Source: Callipepla californica brunnescens (taxonomy: Eukaryota; Chordata; Aves; Galliformes; Odontophoridae). From it: a stretch of 64,000 nt of DNA. Both the position numbers and the translations under genes were made by a program. The stretch is taken from NCBI GenBank assembly GCA_023055505.1, contig JALIRH010000119.1:372001-436000 (forward strand), given 5' to 3'. Under the pieces are notes generated by a model. It searched no databases and had not been told where the DNA came from. It saw nothing but the letters and a program-made list of their open reading frames with translations. Below are positions 33,403 through 46,031 of this stretch, in pieces (the stretch's first letter is position 1; each line of letters begins with the position of its first letter).

Positions 33403-36400
33403 CAGGAGTCCCTTCTCTTGGACGCTAGTCAAGTCTTCACCAGTGCTACCTCTGTCAGTCCTTCCCTCAATCTCTTGATATTTATTACAGTATGTGAAGA
33501 TACAGATAATCATAGAGAAATAGAGGTAGAGCAAGGCGCACCGTACTTCCTAGAGTCTCTGTCCCAGGACACACCTGCTATTTTTCCTGCCTTCTTTGTC
33601 TTTATCCTACTTCTCTTCACATCTAAAAGCTATTGCTTTGGGTGAACTCACCCATCCAAAATAAAAAATAAGATAAACTGTAGTTTTAGAGATGTGGAAG
33701 AAACGGGGAAACCCATTGCAGAAGTGTGGACAGGCATGTCCCAGGCTTACAGGCTGAAGTTGGTGTGATCCCTGCTGGATGTGGCACCTCGAGCCACACG
33801 ATGGCGATGTGATTATAGGGAACCTTGCTCCCACCAGTGCTTAATCCAGTATTTATTTTTTTGTGAGTAATTTGTTTAGCAGAAGGTTATTTTAATCTCA
33901 TTTTGGTTCTGTTTGTTATTCCTGACTATCTGTACTTCCCAGAATTAGCAGTTTGCATGCCTTGATGGAAATTAGATAGAGCTGATCTCGGAGGCATTGG
34001 TTCAGTGGATATTGAAGGAAAGGGTGAGGGAAATGGGCAGAGCCCTTGTTGCAGAGCTTGCCTAGTAAAATTGTAATGAGCAATGTAAACAAACAGGTTG
34101 TGGTGACCTCCTGATTGTACCTCTTTTATTGAGACAGTTCCGTGTGTGAACATCAGTTATTGCAGATGGCCTTTCCCCTTTCTTTCTGCATCTTTACCTT
34201 CCTCCTTTTGTCGTCTTTATCCTCTTTTCTTCTCTTATTCCCCCTAGGCTTTCATCTCTCACTTCCTGCTCTTTCTGGCTCATCTTCTGTCAACTAACCT
34301 TTATTTAACCTTTCACCCACTTTTTTTTTTTCTTTTTTCCATCAAAGCATGAGGATTATGTCTTATTGCTGGCAGGATAAAATAATCAGTGTCATACTTT
34401 TCCTTTTATGTTGGCATCAAGTAGGGGCAAGTGACTGTGAGGAACAGAAAGCAATATTCTAGCACGCATTACAGTTTGAATGGCCCTGCGCCCTCTATGC
34501 CTGAATTCATAATGCTTTGCAACAGATCTACTGAATTACAGGTCTTTGATCTTGTGTCAGAGTAGACCTGTGGTTAAACCATGTCAGTTCCTGTAGCCAG
34601 CAACACAATGTCAGTGATTTGCCTCATATTTTGCAACATACTTGTTCCTCACAATCATTTCAAGGCCTCATTTCCCACCTCTGGATTGAGACTCTGTTAT
34701 CAGTCTGGCCCCAAACCTATCATCAGAATTTATGGCGTTTTGTGATCAGAGTCGAATTTTGCAAATGGCTTCATAATCATCTAAAACAAGTTCTGTGTCT
34801 ATGCTTTCTTCTTGAATGTCAAAATGCAAATAGTATTGATTCTGGTTTTAAGCTTCTCTTTGAGAAGAGCTGAAGAGGGGAAAAATGATTGAATCTCCTT
34901 TTTATTCCGTTCCCAAGACTGACATTCATCCATAGAGATGTCCTGGACAAAGTCACTAAGTTCTTTACAGAAAAAGGTTCATTCAACTCCTGAGGCATGA
35001 CAGCTTCCTGCTGTTTTGCTCCTGAGGGTGGGTAGGATGGAGGTAAAGTGTCAAGAAGCTGGACTGTTCTCTGCTGGCATCCTTAACAGTGACTGCGTAC
35101 TGCCTGTGTCTTGGCACAGGCAGTGTTTGTGCCCCTGGTGATGATCAGGCTTCAGAAAATTCAGTGGCCAAATTTAGGGAAGCCTTCCAAATTCTAGCAT
35201 CCTTGTCTAAACTTGCCAACTACTTTGAGGAAAAAATTAACCTGGAAATTTTGAGCAGAAAGTGTTTATTTACTTACTTTTTTTACTTTTTTGTTTTCCA
35301 TTGGGTTGCAACCAGAAGATGCTGTGAAACTGGAAAATAAAGGAGAAAAGGGAATCTTTTCAAAGATCACTTTCCTTCTGGGGTTTGTTCAAAAATCTTA
35401 GGAGGATTTGGCTTGCTTTCTTAACTTTCACATATATGAACAATGCAACAAAGGCCAATTAGCAAAGAATCCCCATGCCATGATATAGTTTGTATGATTA
35501 TTACCTATCTGTATAAAGTCTGGAGCTAAAAAGACCTTAAAAGTAGAAAAAAATGAGCTGTTCTTGTGCTGAACTTAAGCTCACCACAGATAGAGTGTCT
35601 GCACGTTGACCAGGTTTCATGTGCTATCAAATCCTGCCTCTGGCTTTGGGCAAATGTTAGGCCTCTGTCCTAAATGCTCAAGTAAACGCTTTGACTTAGG
35701 ATGCCTGTGTATAGGACAGAGTTAGTCTTCTGCCTTCCAAAGTTGTTGACTCTAATACTGTCTTCTTGCTGGAACTCTGTAACCCACCTTGTGTGGATTT
35801 ATCCTGGAGCTGGGAGGGTGACTCAGTTTCTGTGAGGACCACTCATTCTGTTTCCGTAAGGCACCCTCATATTTATCGTCAAAAATGGTCTCACAATGGC
35901 AGAATAGAATAGATGCTTTCACTTTGCTTGTATCTCTTATTGCTAAGAGACAATGACTGGAGAAGAGCAGGGAAGCCAAAGACTTTCTTCTTCCTTTCAT
36001 TCCCTTAGGGGCCATAGGGTTAATCTAGCAGAGTGTTCTTATCTACAAACTGTAACAATATATGCTCTTGGCGTAATGAATCAGCTGAGTGGCATCAACA
36101 AAGAGATTTAAATAGATAGGCAGAGAGATAAATCTCTTCGTTCTCCCTGGTAAGCATTGCATTGCTCGTCATATTTCAGGTTGACTGTAATTCAGTTTTG
36201 TGATTAAATGTGCTGCATGTTTTCCAGTGGTCTCTGTGTTCTTGGCAAATGCTTCAAAAGGGACTGGCATATGAGAGAGAGCCTCATAAATGCTTCCCCC
36301 ACCTTAAAACCCCACTAGTAGTCCTAAATCTTACCGACCAGACTCAAAACCTGGCTTTATTCTGTCCTTGACCCTCACCGCAAAACCAGAATTCTTTCAC

Positions 36401-37519
36401 AACTGTGGATTCCTTTGTGGTGCAAGTCCCTTGTCAATTCAGACGCAGCTCTCACCATTTGATAATTTCACACATTGGCTGTACATCCAAGTCAAATTCT
36501 CCTAGGTAACTGAACAGATTATTTGGCCAGATATTGTGTCATTGCAGAAGAGAATGCTTTCATTGATTAGCAGCACTGCCCTGGAAGCCAAAAAAGATGA
36601 CGTTGGGTATTCCCATATCACCTATCCAGATATTTGAAACTTGTCCAAAAAAAAGAAAAAAAAGGAAAAAAAAAATCAGTGACAGGTTTGCAGATGGACC
36701 TGAAGACACTGATCATGTGTTAAGGGATGCCAGAATACAATTAGAAAGACAGACAAGCATGAATCAAAATATAAAGTGGCATGCCTAGGCACTCTTGGAA
36801 GCTACCTAGGAGGAGAGCTTCTGTTTCTCCTGAAAGCACTGTCTGCTCCCAAGGAAAATGAAAGGGTCTAACAAAATAAGAACAAAAAGAGTCAGAAGGC
36901 ATTGAATGTATTGCTGCTTACCATGCAGATCATGCATAGTCGCTCCAGGAGGGGTGGGTTCTTGCTGCCTACAAATCTGTGCCATTCTGCTTGTACCTGT
37001 ATGATTCATTTCCACCATCTGTATTTGTGCCAATGTATAGACAGATACACATGCAGGTGCAACCCTAGACGGAGACACCAACAGACACAGACAGGTGGAG
37101 AGGTCTTCTTTTTCCATTCTGCCTTCTGGTAATATTGGCATACTTCCTTTTTCATTTATTTGCTACCTTTCTTTGACTATACAACTGAAAAAAAAATCTG
37201 GAAAAGAAAAACCAAAACAGTGAAAAAAAAGCCCCACAAGAGCAGAAGCGGAATGAGAGAAAGAAAATGAAAGCTTTTTTTTTTTTTTTCCCTTTCAGTT
37301 AATTCTCATTGCTTTTGATGAAAGTGTTGGTAAAGTAGTCCTGCCTCTCCTATCTACTTGCAGAACTGACTGTCTCAGCTTCTCTTCCCAAAGTGACCAT
37401 TTTGATCTTAAAGGAGATAAGCAGTATAGAAAACATGAGGGAAACAAGCTGTCTTGCTGAGCTTTCTCAGTGCTTTTCATCTACTAATAAGACTGAGGCA
37501 GTGGGACAGCTTTCTTCTG

Positions 37520-37763
37520 GTCCCCATGGGCTTGGGATCCAAACGTGGAAGTCTTTCCTGATGGACGTGACTCTCCTCAGAAAGAGAGTAGTAATGTATT
37601 GGAACAGGCTGTCCAGGGAAGCGGTGCAGTCACCGTCACTGGGGGTTTTTAAGAAAAGGGTGGATGTAGTATTTAGGGATGTGGTTTAGTGGGCACTATT
37701 GATGGCAGATGGGCAGTTGGACTGGATGGTCCTAGAAATCTTCTCCAACCTTGATTCTATGAA
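37520..37763 (+). mobile_element. CR1 LINE 3' end, older copy
   Basis: The sequence encodes a degraded CR1 ORF2 C-terminus (YWNRLSREAVQSPSLGVFKK, then a VFRDVV end) followed by CAGTTGGACTGGATGGTCCT and the terminal CCAACCTTGATTCTATGAA. It is truncated at the 5' end and more diverged than the copy at 7270. Confidence 0.9.
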
Positions 37764-40118
37764 ACCCTCATGAGCACATCTATTTAATTAACTTCCCCAA
37801 GCAGCTATGCCTGCAGCACTTTCCAGTATTTCCCTATTGACGTTGACACAGAAAGCTTTTGGACTTCAAGGAGTGAATGCTAGGGGCTGTAAATCCTTAC
37901 TTCTAGTCCAATTTCATCTGCCTCTGAACAGTTAAGGAAGGCTCTGAGCCTGATCCAAATTGTCCATACCTTACGCTGCCCAACCCTTCTTCTTGTCATG
38001 TTTTATACACTTACTGACTTTTACAGAGCTCCCTGAGTAATTCTTCAAGGAAGATTGACTGATTTAAGAGGTAAGTCATCCTGTAGGTTAGTAAACATGA
38101 CAGCTGGTTGAGGATTAACAGGAAATTATGAATAAAGTAATTGATTAAGGATTCTCAAGCAATTAAAGTTTTCTAGCAGGGAGTAAAAAAAAAAAAAAAA
38201 AGGAGAGAAAAACACAGTGAAGGTCAAAGGAGAAGGTTGACCTAGAAGTCTGACAACAATCAAGTCTCAAAATACAAGCTGTGCTGGTAGAGATAGGATG
38301 AGAACGTTAAAAAGGGGAAAAAGGGCTACACAAAGATGCAGGCCACTGAGTAGGTATCTGGGCATAGCTGTGCATAATGTAAGCAAATGGAATACCAGTG
38401 TGATGTGCAGACAGTGCTGAGGCATATCAACAGGGTTGTGTGAAGATGCAAATCAGGATTAAAGTGAGGGGTTTTTTTTTGCTGGTGTGGGAGACTGCTG
38501 CCTGCTCCATGGTAGCAGTGGTAGAGAAAACTGTAGGGCAAGGCCAAGTAGCTGCAGAGCTACCCTCCAATCATTTCTTTGGGAAAGAGTTTGCTGGTAT
38601 ATTGTGGAGAGCAAACTGAGATGACTGCAGGTAACTTTCTTCCCAAAATCTTCATTTGTTTCATCATTGTGATTCAGGTCTGCTGTGTACTGGCTACTTT
38701 CTAACCACGCTCTCCATGGCTTCCTTGCTACTGATTTTCTTCATCCAGCATCTTAACCCTTTCTGTTCTCTCTTCTCCTGCCCTGCGAATCCTTACTGAT
38801 TAGAGTTCCAGGTGTGAGAGGTTCTGGCACTCTTTTTTAATGGACTGGAAATGAATTGGAGCCTACTAGCTCTGGAGAATCCATACCAAGAGCCATCTGC
38901 TGTGAACTGCAAACTCTGATTGGTATTCAAGCACTGAGCTCTAGTCTCACATATGCTTCCTGGCCCCTTGGTTGATTGGCGAGCTCCTGACAGCTTCTAA
39001 TGTGTTATCACAGTCAGAAATGTCAGGACCAGTTGGGAAAATGTGTTTAGGCAGGCTTGGTTTGAACAGAGGGAGCCTAGAATCTGGTATGGTTTTGTGT
39101 TTGTCCTGTGGGGCAGGGCACGGAGCACAGTTGGTGAAGGGATGTGCTGCAGAATGATCCTATGGATGAATTCACATTTTATCACCAAGTTTTATAGTCA
39201 TCTTCTTTGAGCTGTATATCCTGAAGCCATATGGTTAAGCGAACATCGCATTTTTCCTTTTATACTCTCTATAAAACTAGCTTGTTTTTTTTTGAAGTAT
39301 CGTTTGAGCTTTGTTGTCCGTGATGTAAAACCTTCAAAAATGATCTGAACATTTCCTTTATTTATTTTTTTGAAACCAGAAAGCATCAGAAATGCCCATG
39401 ATGCTGTTCATGTTGGTTTTTTTTTTTTGTTTGTTTGTTTGTTTTTGTTTTTTGTTAACCTTTATATACTTGCAATTTTATTTAGTCTCATGATGTTAGG
39501 AGACAGGCTATGATTTTCCAGAATAATTTGATTCGTGGCTTTCATTATAGATGTGTATGTGGGAATGTGTTTAGAAGTTAAAAATAATTGACATAATTTC
39601 ACTGGCTGTGACAGGATTGTGCAGCTACAAGGTTTGTGTGTTTGTTGATCTCAGCAAGGTGTTCTGTCAGGACTAAAATACATACAGTCTGTGTGAAGAG
39701 CATATGACCTGCCGTCAGCTAATCTTACTGCTTAGCTTTTCTCACTCCTCAGGAGCTTCCATAGTTTCAGGGACACTTAGAGTGCCGTGATCTGGATTAG
39801 GTTTATTAGCACTTGGAAGGAGATAAAGGCTCTGTCCCCATCCCAACCTTGGTTTGCTTGAAAGCAACCTTTGTTTTTTTAGTCTTTGTACCAGCCATCT
39901 CTACCTAGATGGGAGACATTTTTGTATAATTCCAAGAACCTAACTGATAGTTAACAAATAATGTCTTAAATTACAGCAACAACAAAAGATCTAGCTTTGA
40001 CCATTAGATCAGGAAGTAACACTGAAGTCTGAGTTTATAAGCTCTGCATGTCCTTGTAATTGTCAAATAGAAAGAGCAGTTGAAAGAGTTGAATTCATCA
40101 ATTTCTCTTTCATTTCAG

Positions 40119-40327
40119 AATCTAACAGCCAGCAAACAGTGAGCAGAGGCTATCTGGGTGGATTGCTGAGACTCTATCAAGACTGGCATCACAATGATGT
40201 CTCCAACAACTACGTTTATATTCGTAGAGGTCTCCTGCTCTGCCTAAAGCACATCACCAACATCCAGCTGGGCAGGGAGACTTTCCTTGGTTCTTGAGGT
40301 ATGGAGATTCTCTTCACGAGCGTGCAG
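40119..40327 (+). CDS. AGBL1: AGBL1 exon with in-frame TGA, armadillo-like region
   Basis: The acceptor is CTCTTTCATTTCAG and the donor is GTGCAG then GTAAAT. The 209 bases enter in phase 1 from the exon at 30298 and end on a codon boundary. The translation follows AGBL1 closely: RGYLGGLLRLYQDWH, then YIRRGLLLCLKHITNIQLGR and, at the end, GMEILFTSVQ. Between ETFLGS and GMEILF the codon is TGA (40295-40297), exactly one codon and with no indel, where mammalian AGBL1 has Gln and AGTPBP1 has Asn. The sequence TTCTTGAGG could come from TTCTCGAGG by a single CpG transition. Either the full-length protein is truncated here, translation restarts downstream, the exon is skipped, or the base is an error. 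No donor upstream of the stop looks strong. Confidence 0.87.
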
Positions 40328-41385
40328 GTAAATGGTGCTTCTGTGCTTAAGTGAAATGGATTGGTAGTTAGTGCTGCATCCTATCTCTCCATGTAAAAAA
40401 TGTGTTGAAATCCAGGCATTCCTCCAAGAAGTTTTATCATGAGTGAAAAATAATAACGTCAAAATAAAAATTATTAATGATTTTCAGTCCGATGAAAATG
40501 TTTCCATTTAAAACTAATATTAATCCCCACTGAGGCGCACTACATGGTTGCTTTTAAACATGAGAGATTCAGACATAATTCTCATCCCTACTTCAGCGAT
40601 AACTATCTGAAAGTTTGTTTGCTGGTTTTCTGTGTTTCTTTTTTTTTTTTTTTGTTAGGGTAAAAGTACAGAATATTGATTGGGCAAGAGTTTTAAAGCT
40701 TTGTATCAACAACACTGAGAGAGAAATGTAAAATATGAACAATTGATTCCTGCAAACTCAGTGATGCTGAGTTGGGCCCTTCTATTTAATTAGAGATGTC
40801 ATTTGGTTGTCTAAATCAAAAGCAGAACTGTCAGGATTTCCAATTTTGCCAGTAGCCTGTGTGAACGTTTTTCTTTGATGTATTATTGGGATATTCTTGG
40901 TAAATACACTTTATTTTTTAATACTGTTTCTTTGAATCAAAATATTGCTAGCTGTTTCTTGAGAACATATTCCTATTGGCTTGCACATCAAGGAAATTGT
41001 TGATGTGCTCTGAAATAACTAGTAGCTGTTAATGTCCCTTATTATGGATCCTCTCAAGTTGACGTGCTTATAAATAGGTTCAAGTTTAAGTAAGTGGGTC
41101 TAGATGCTTTTTAAACTGAGCTTTATCACATATTTCTAGGTATGTACCTAAATAGCAAAATTCCAAATTACCCTTTTTAACAATCTAGTACCTCTTTTTG
41201 TGCCTCTATTTCCCGTTCTGTAAACTAACTTTTATAGTCTTCATGAGTTTGGGAGGAGCAGTTGGAGAATTCAATATGATAACGGAAACAGCGAATGTTA
41301 TGAAGAATACTACTTTTACAGTCATGTAGAAGTACGTGTGGAGCATGCTAAATATACTTGTATTTTACTATTTCTGTTTTTGCAG
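40328..41385. other. Intron where an AGBL1 linker exon is expected but not seen
   Basis: In AGBL1 about 75 residues (the end of the armadillo-like region and an acidic linker) separate the exons at 40119 and 41386. I find nothing in these 1058 bases that encodes them. Both flanking exons are in phase 0 at the junction, so direct splicing keeps frame. Confidence 0.5.
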
Positions 41386-41502
41386 GATTATGACTTGGAG
41401 ACTGATGTAAACAAATTGAGGTCAAGGCCAGAGCTTGACCGGCCAGAGGTAGAGCTTGGAGAGTATGAAGCAGTGTGTCCAGAACTTTCCCATAATTTTC
41501 AG
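41386..41502 (+). CDS. AGBL1: AGBL1 exon, linker segment
   Basis: The acceptor is TGTTTTTGCAG and the donor is TTTTCAG then GTACAG. It is 117 bases, phase 0 at both ends, 39 codons. It reads [20 protein letters not shown], then [17 protein letters not shown], which matches AGBL1 (a [10 protein letters not shown] motif and an LDRPE segment) better than the paralogue AGTPBP1. This is the main ground for choosing AGBL1 over AGTPBP1. The segment lies between the helical N-terminal region and the N-domain and is acidic. Confidence 0.92.
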
Positions 41503-42463
41503 GTACAGTCATGGCATGGCTTACTTTATTTGTGTACATTCACGAAGTTAAGAAACACTTGAAAGGGAAAACTGGCAAGAGATAACCAGACAAGACTATT
41601 GCGAAAGCAAACCTACGTGTCTTATAGGGCTGGAAAAACAAAGATTAAGACTTCTTGCTGTAGTTTATTGGCCTGAATTGGAAATAATAGAAAGAGAATG
41701 ATGATATTTGATGCACATTTGACTGGGTATGGATTAACTAAGTGCTACTGAATCACTTGCCACATGAGAAATCTGTCAAATAATAATTTGTATCCTTGCT
41801 GGCAATTTCAACATCAATATCAAGATTAGAATGAGATGTGGAAGATAAATACTGTCAACTAATGGTTTGAAAGAAGTGATGGAGAAGATTGCACTGCCAC
41901 TGAAATGCAATTTGGGGCAAGATATGAAGAGGACTGTTGCACTCATTACAAGTCTCAGAGTGAATTTAGGAAAGCTGAAAGCTGTGATTCATATGTGAAT
42001 GTGGAAAAAGGACCATTGGCTGAATGTACGTCCTATACATACAGTGCTGTCACATTCATCGTGTCCTTAAGTAATTAAATGGGATTAAATTACACGTTGC
42101 ATAAAGACAGGGGTGGAGTTTTTAATGATTGATCTCCTTTATCCTGTAACATTAAACAACAAAGAAAAACAAACAAACAAAAGCCCTGTAAATGATTTTC
42201 AAAAATTTATGGCAACAGTGGGTTTTGATCAGATATTACTCCATCTGATCTTATTTATTTTCTGAGGACTACCATTGAAACAGCTTTGTAATAAAGTTAT
42301 TCTGGTAGGTAATTTCACTTTGGCTGTCTTATTGGATGAGTTATTTTATTATTTTGGGAGATTTGTAAATATTTTCTCTTTCTTCCGTGCAAGGTTTTCT
42401 CTGGAGGGAGGCATGATCTGTCTTTAAGTTTCTTTTAATTTCTTCTGCTTTTTAAATTTAAAG
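41503..42463. other. AGBL1 intron
   Basis: No exon, RNA gene or recognisable repeat was found. The sequence is AT-rich with a pyrimidine tract before the next exon. Confidence 0.55.
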
Positions 42464-43062
42464 GAGCTTGATTCAGAGTCTGAAGAAGAGAAGAAGTCAG
42501 AGGACAGGACTGAGAATCTTCCCTCCAGCCTCTGTCGTTTCATTCCAAGTAGTAATTTTGTGAGAGATCCAAACTGTAGATGGAAAACCCAAAGTGCCAC
42601 AGAGGCAGGATCAGATCCAGGGGAGAAGGTTTTCAAAGTTCCACTGCAGAGCTCAACAAAGAAGGAGAAATGCTCAAGGTGTCTGATCAATGAAAAGAGA
42701 GAGATTGTAGAAGCAGTCCAAAATGCAAACTCCTATGAAGAAGACCCCACCAAGAGTCATATATTTTTCCTTTATCCTCTCCCAAAAGAGGCTGCTTGGT
42801 ACAAAAAAATATTTGACCCTGAGTGTGAGGCTTCAATTGATCCTACTTCTGGAGTGAGACTGAAGACCTCAGAAATAATGGCAAACCTTCTGGAGGAACA
42901 CCAAGGGATTATCCCATTCCACAGCCCCCACTTCTGCATAGCCAGAGCCAAATGTACCAAGTCCATACCAGCCTACGGAGACTTGGCATTCCCTGATTTC
43001 TGGGGCCACCAGCCACCTCCTTACAGCAAGCCCATGCTGGAGCAGCAGTATGGAGTTCAAAG
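42464..43062 (+). CDS. AGBL1: AGBL1 large exon, linker to start of N-domain
   Basis: 599 bases between an AAATTTAAAG acceptor and a CAAAG/GTGATT donor, starting in phase 0 and ending two bases into a codon. The first half (ELDSESEEEKKSEDRTE onward) is acidic, charged and poorly conserved. The end, FCIARAKCTKSIPAYGDLAF then PDFWGHQPPPYSKPMLEQQY, ending GVQR, matches the conserved FPD-WGH-PPP-PMLE-GVQR block of AGBL1/AGTPBP1. No stop codon interrupts it. The acceptor lacks a long pyrimidine tract immediately before AAG, but an upstream TTTCTTCTGCTTTT tract is close enough. Confidence 0.9.
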
Positions 43063-44952
43063 GTGATTGTGCCTTAGTACGATTATGTTTTGACTGTCAC
43101 ATCTCTGAATTACCTAGGAACTTACAGAACAACTGTTGGACTGTTTGCCACAAGGAGGTGGGCCACAGATAAGGATGTTTTTATTTATGTTTTGGGATAA
43201 GAAAATTGTATCTTAAGAGGATTGGGAACAGGATTAGAAACCAGCAGGCCTATTTCTGATGTTGATGACCTGTGTGTCAGTGGAGGAATGGTGAATTTAT
43301 CTATGCACTGCTTTCCTTGTATGGTACATAAAAGTGGCAGAGGCCATGCTGGAGTGAGATTTTTATGACTTCTGTGAATCCATTAACACCTATCTATCTC
43401 ATATTCTAAATTGCTATTGATTGATCTAGCTTTCGATAAATGTATCGGTATCAATGTAGCTATGCATGTGATGAGACCCAAAGCTGGTCAGAGTGCTGAG
43501 AAAAATCTGTGAGTGCCTTTTCTTTAAAGTAGGTAGACCAAGACCCAGAATTAGCTGTGAGTCAGTGACTTTGTTAAAACACAAACGTGAACAAGTTCAT
43601 TTTAGAAAGAGAGAAGACTGTGTCCTTTCAGTGTACTTCTGTACCATCAGTCTTGCTCTTAATCCAGCTTACAACACAAGGTTCCCTCTGATTCTTTGGG
43701 AAAAAAAAAAAAAAATAATCCATTACGTCTCCTTAGACCTGTGTGTTCATGTCACATTGTTTTTGGGAATCTCCCTGTCTACCCTTCTGCTTTTATGTCC
43801 CTCCTTGCTGTGCTTTTTGCTTTCTGCCTCTTTCTTGGGGCCTTCCAGAAGCTTCTCTTTCTTCTCTTTATGGTAGAGATATAATCACACACTCTTCTGG
43901 GAAGTCACTCATGAGCCAGAGAACAGCAAGCTGAGACAAGGGAGGTAGGCTGCTTTCCCTCTCTTCTGTAAAGCTTTCTAGGACAAGATGACATATATGG
44001 CATGAACCATGATGAGAGAAAGAAAATGGGTTTTCCCTTTGGCACATTGCTGGAGGTTTCTGTTCTCTTGTCATTTCAGGTGTGCAGTGGAGGGGAAAGC
44101 AGAGGAACTTCTTGCAGCCACTGTTGTTTCTATTCCACATGTGTGCAGAGATTGCATTTTGTTTTAAGGACATAGGAGTTCATCACCACACAACAGAGAG
44201 GTTGAGTATACAGGACTCTGAGCAAAAGGTGATCAACACTAATCAAATGGAGTTTATGAAGAGCACAATTTTCTGACATCCAGAGGGAATTCTTTCTGTA
44301 GCAAATACAAAACATAAACATCTTATTTAGAGGCAAATTCATGATCCCGTCTTCTTGCACTGTTGCTCAAAGAGCTTTGGTTCTGTGATTCTAATAACAT
44401 GTGTAACCATACAGCTAAAATGGGAATAATCATATTATGCTTCAGGGTATAACATGATTGCTGCAAAGGTCAGGAAGTAAATCTGGCATTCCACATTTGA
44501 TCTTCTTTTGGGATCAGAGAACCTCAGTTTAATAATGACTAGAAATTAGCCTGATTTGAAGTGAAGATTCAGTGGGAGACAGATGAGTAGGTCTGAAAGT
44601 TATGACAGATATTTTACCATGGGGGCAAGGCCAGCCACTTGGAAGGTTGAGATTGACTGGAAAGAACCAGGGATAAAACAAACTAAATGGAAGACTGCAA
44701 AGAGTAAAAAATGTGTAGAATAAGTGGTTTCATCCAAAAGGCAACTTATGGTAATGGAAATGGAGCTTTCTAGTGGTTAAATAATGACATAAATACAGGT
44801 GAAATTCAACTGGAATTAGCTGAACTCACCTTTCTTACAGTCCTTCAACAGAATTTTTTAAGCCTCTTCACATTTCTTCTAGACTACCTTTACTGAGGTT
44901 TCTCACAGAGCCATGACAATTTGTTGATTTTTGTCTTCCTTTTCTTTGTTAG
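43063..44952. other. AGBL1 intron
   Basis: No exon or named repeat was seen in 1.9 kb. An A run of about 14 bases lies near 43701-43715. Open frames at 43493-43876 and 43868-44173 have no domain or splice support. Confidence 0.55.
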
Positions 44953-45036
44953 GAACAAAGTACTGGATGATATTCATCTCTTAATCCCTCCTGGTGATTT
45001 GATAGGAAGAACTGTTTTTGATTTAGATGAACCCAG
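44953..45036 (+). CDS. AGBL1: AGBL1 exon, N-domain
   Basis: 84 bases between CTTTGTTAG and GTAGGT, starting with one base and ending with two bases of split codons. It reads NKVLDDIHLLIPPGDLIGRT then VFDLDEP, matching the family block I-x-D-I-x-x-L-I-x-P-x-D-x-I-x-x-V-V-F-x-L-D-E-P. It joins in frame to the exon at 50523, with the ERV-L-like provirus in the intron between. Confidence 0.92.
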
Positions 45037-45335
45037 GTAGGTAAACTAAATGGAGTACTGTAACTAGTGGAACTCTCAGTGCTGGGTTAACTAGTGAGCT
45101 CTGTTTACTTGGTTCACCTCAGATAAAGATATGCAAGAAGTGATACAGGAGGTAAGGCCCATCAGGAAAAGGAGTAGATTCCTGGTACATGGCCCCAGGG
45201 AAAGGATTTGCTTTGGAACTGGCTGCAGTTTCTTCTGATTTGTGGCCTTCTCATCTGCCCTCTAGTGTCTTATCACAGACAATAACGGAAAGTTTGTATA
45301 GAGCTGGCTTGTATAATTAATAAACTAGTGGGAAT

Positions 45336-45340
45336 AAGTC
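45336..45340. repeat. Target-site duplication AAGTC (left copy)
   Basis: AAGTC lies immediately before the left LTR. The same five bases follow the right LTR at 50238-50242. Five bases is the usual duplication size for ERV-L-type elements. Confidence 0.92.
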
Positions 45341-45917
45341 TGTCAACGGTTTACCGGGCTGGATCGGCCCGGTTCCGTGACGATTGGTGCGGGGGACCCA
45401 CGGACCCACGCCCCGGGAAAGGGGAAGGGAAAAAAAGGGAAAGGGAAAAGGGAGATGGGCCTAGAAACAAAACAGCGGCAACGATCTGAGGAGGAAAGCT
45501 AATTTACTAAATAAGATATCAGAAAGCAAAATAACAGAATATAATACAATATAATTGAAATTGAGGCTAATGAAATCAAATAAAATGAGCAAGAGAGAGT
45601 GTCCGATAAACCGAAGGCCTTACGCTAACGCTGAAGGTGATACGGCAGCGAGCACCCACTGCTGAGACGATCCCGAAGGAAAGAGAGTGTCCCGTGACCG
45701 CTGAGGGTTTTTATCTGTTCCCTCTGAGCGGAAAACACGTAAAAATACAAAGCATCGCAAAGTCCTCTGGGGAATGTAGTGCTTCTTCTCTTCTGAGACA
45801 GGTATACCTGGAATTATCAATGATCTATGGAGCTGGAGTATTAGCTCTTTAACTCTTAATGCAATACATGATGTTATGATGTGGAATACTAGTACCAAAA
45901 ATCATAAAACCATGACA
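45341..45917 (-). repeat. 3' LTR of the ERV-L-like provirus
   Basis: 577 bases, TGTCAACGG at the left to CATGACA at the right. It differs from the 5' LTR at TCAACGG/TCAGCGG, AGGTGATA/AGGCGATA, GAGACGAT/GAGTCGAT and ATACTAGT/ATACCAGT. On the minus strand an AGATAAAAA sequence, the complement of 45710-45718, is a possible TATA-like box. Confidence 0.95.
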
Positions 45918-46031
45918 TTCCACCCCTTATTCCACATCGTTACATCATGCTTGATACATACAGAAGAACAATGATTAACATGCATTAGATATACACACAC
46001 ACAACATATATATACAAGTATATACATGGAA

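Larger units (their letters stand above)
30336..40118. other. Large AGBL1 intron, mostly anonymous
   Basis: Nearly 10 kb without a recognised exon. It contains a CR1 3' end at 37520-37763, a duplicated 12-mer GGTGTATACCAT at 33379-33402, and several A or T runs (for example near 34320, 37274 and 39418). The remaining ORFs are short and unsupported. Confidence 0.5.
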
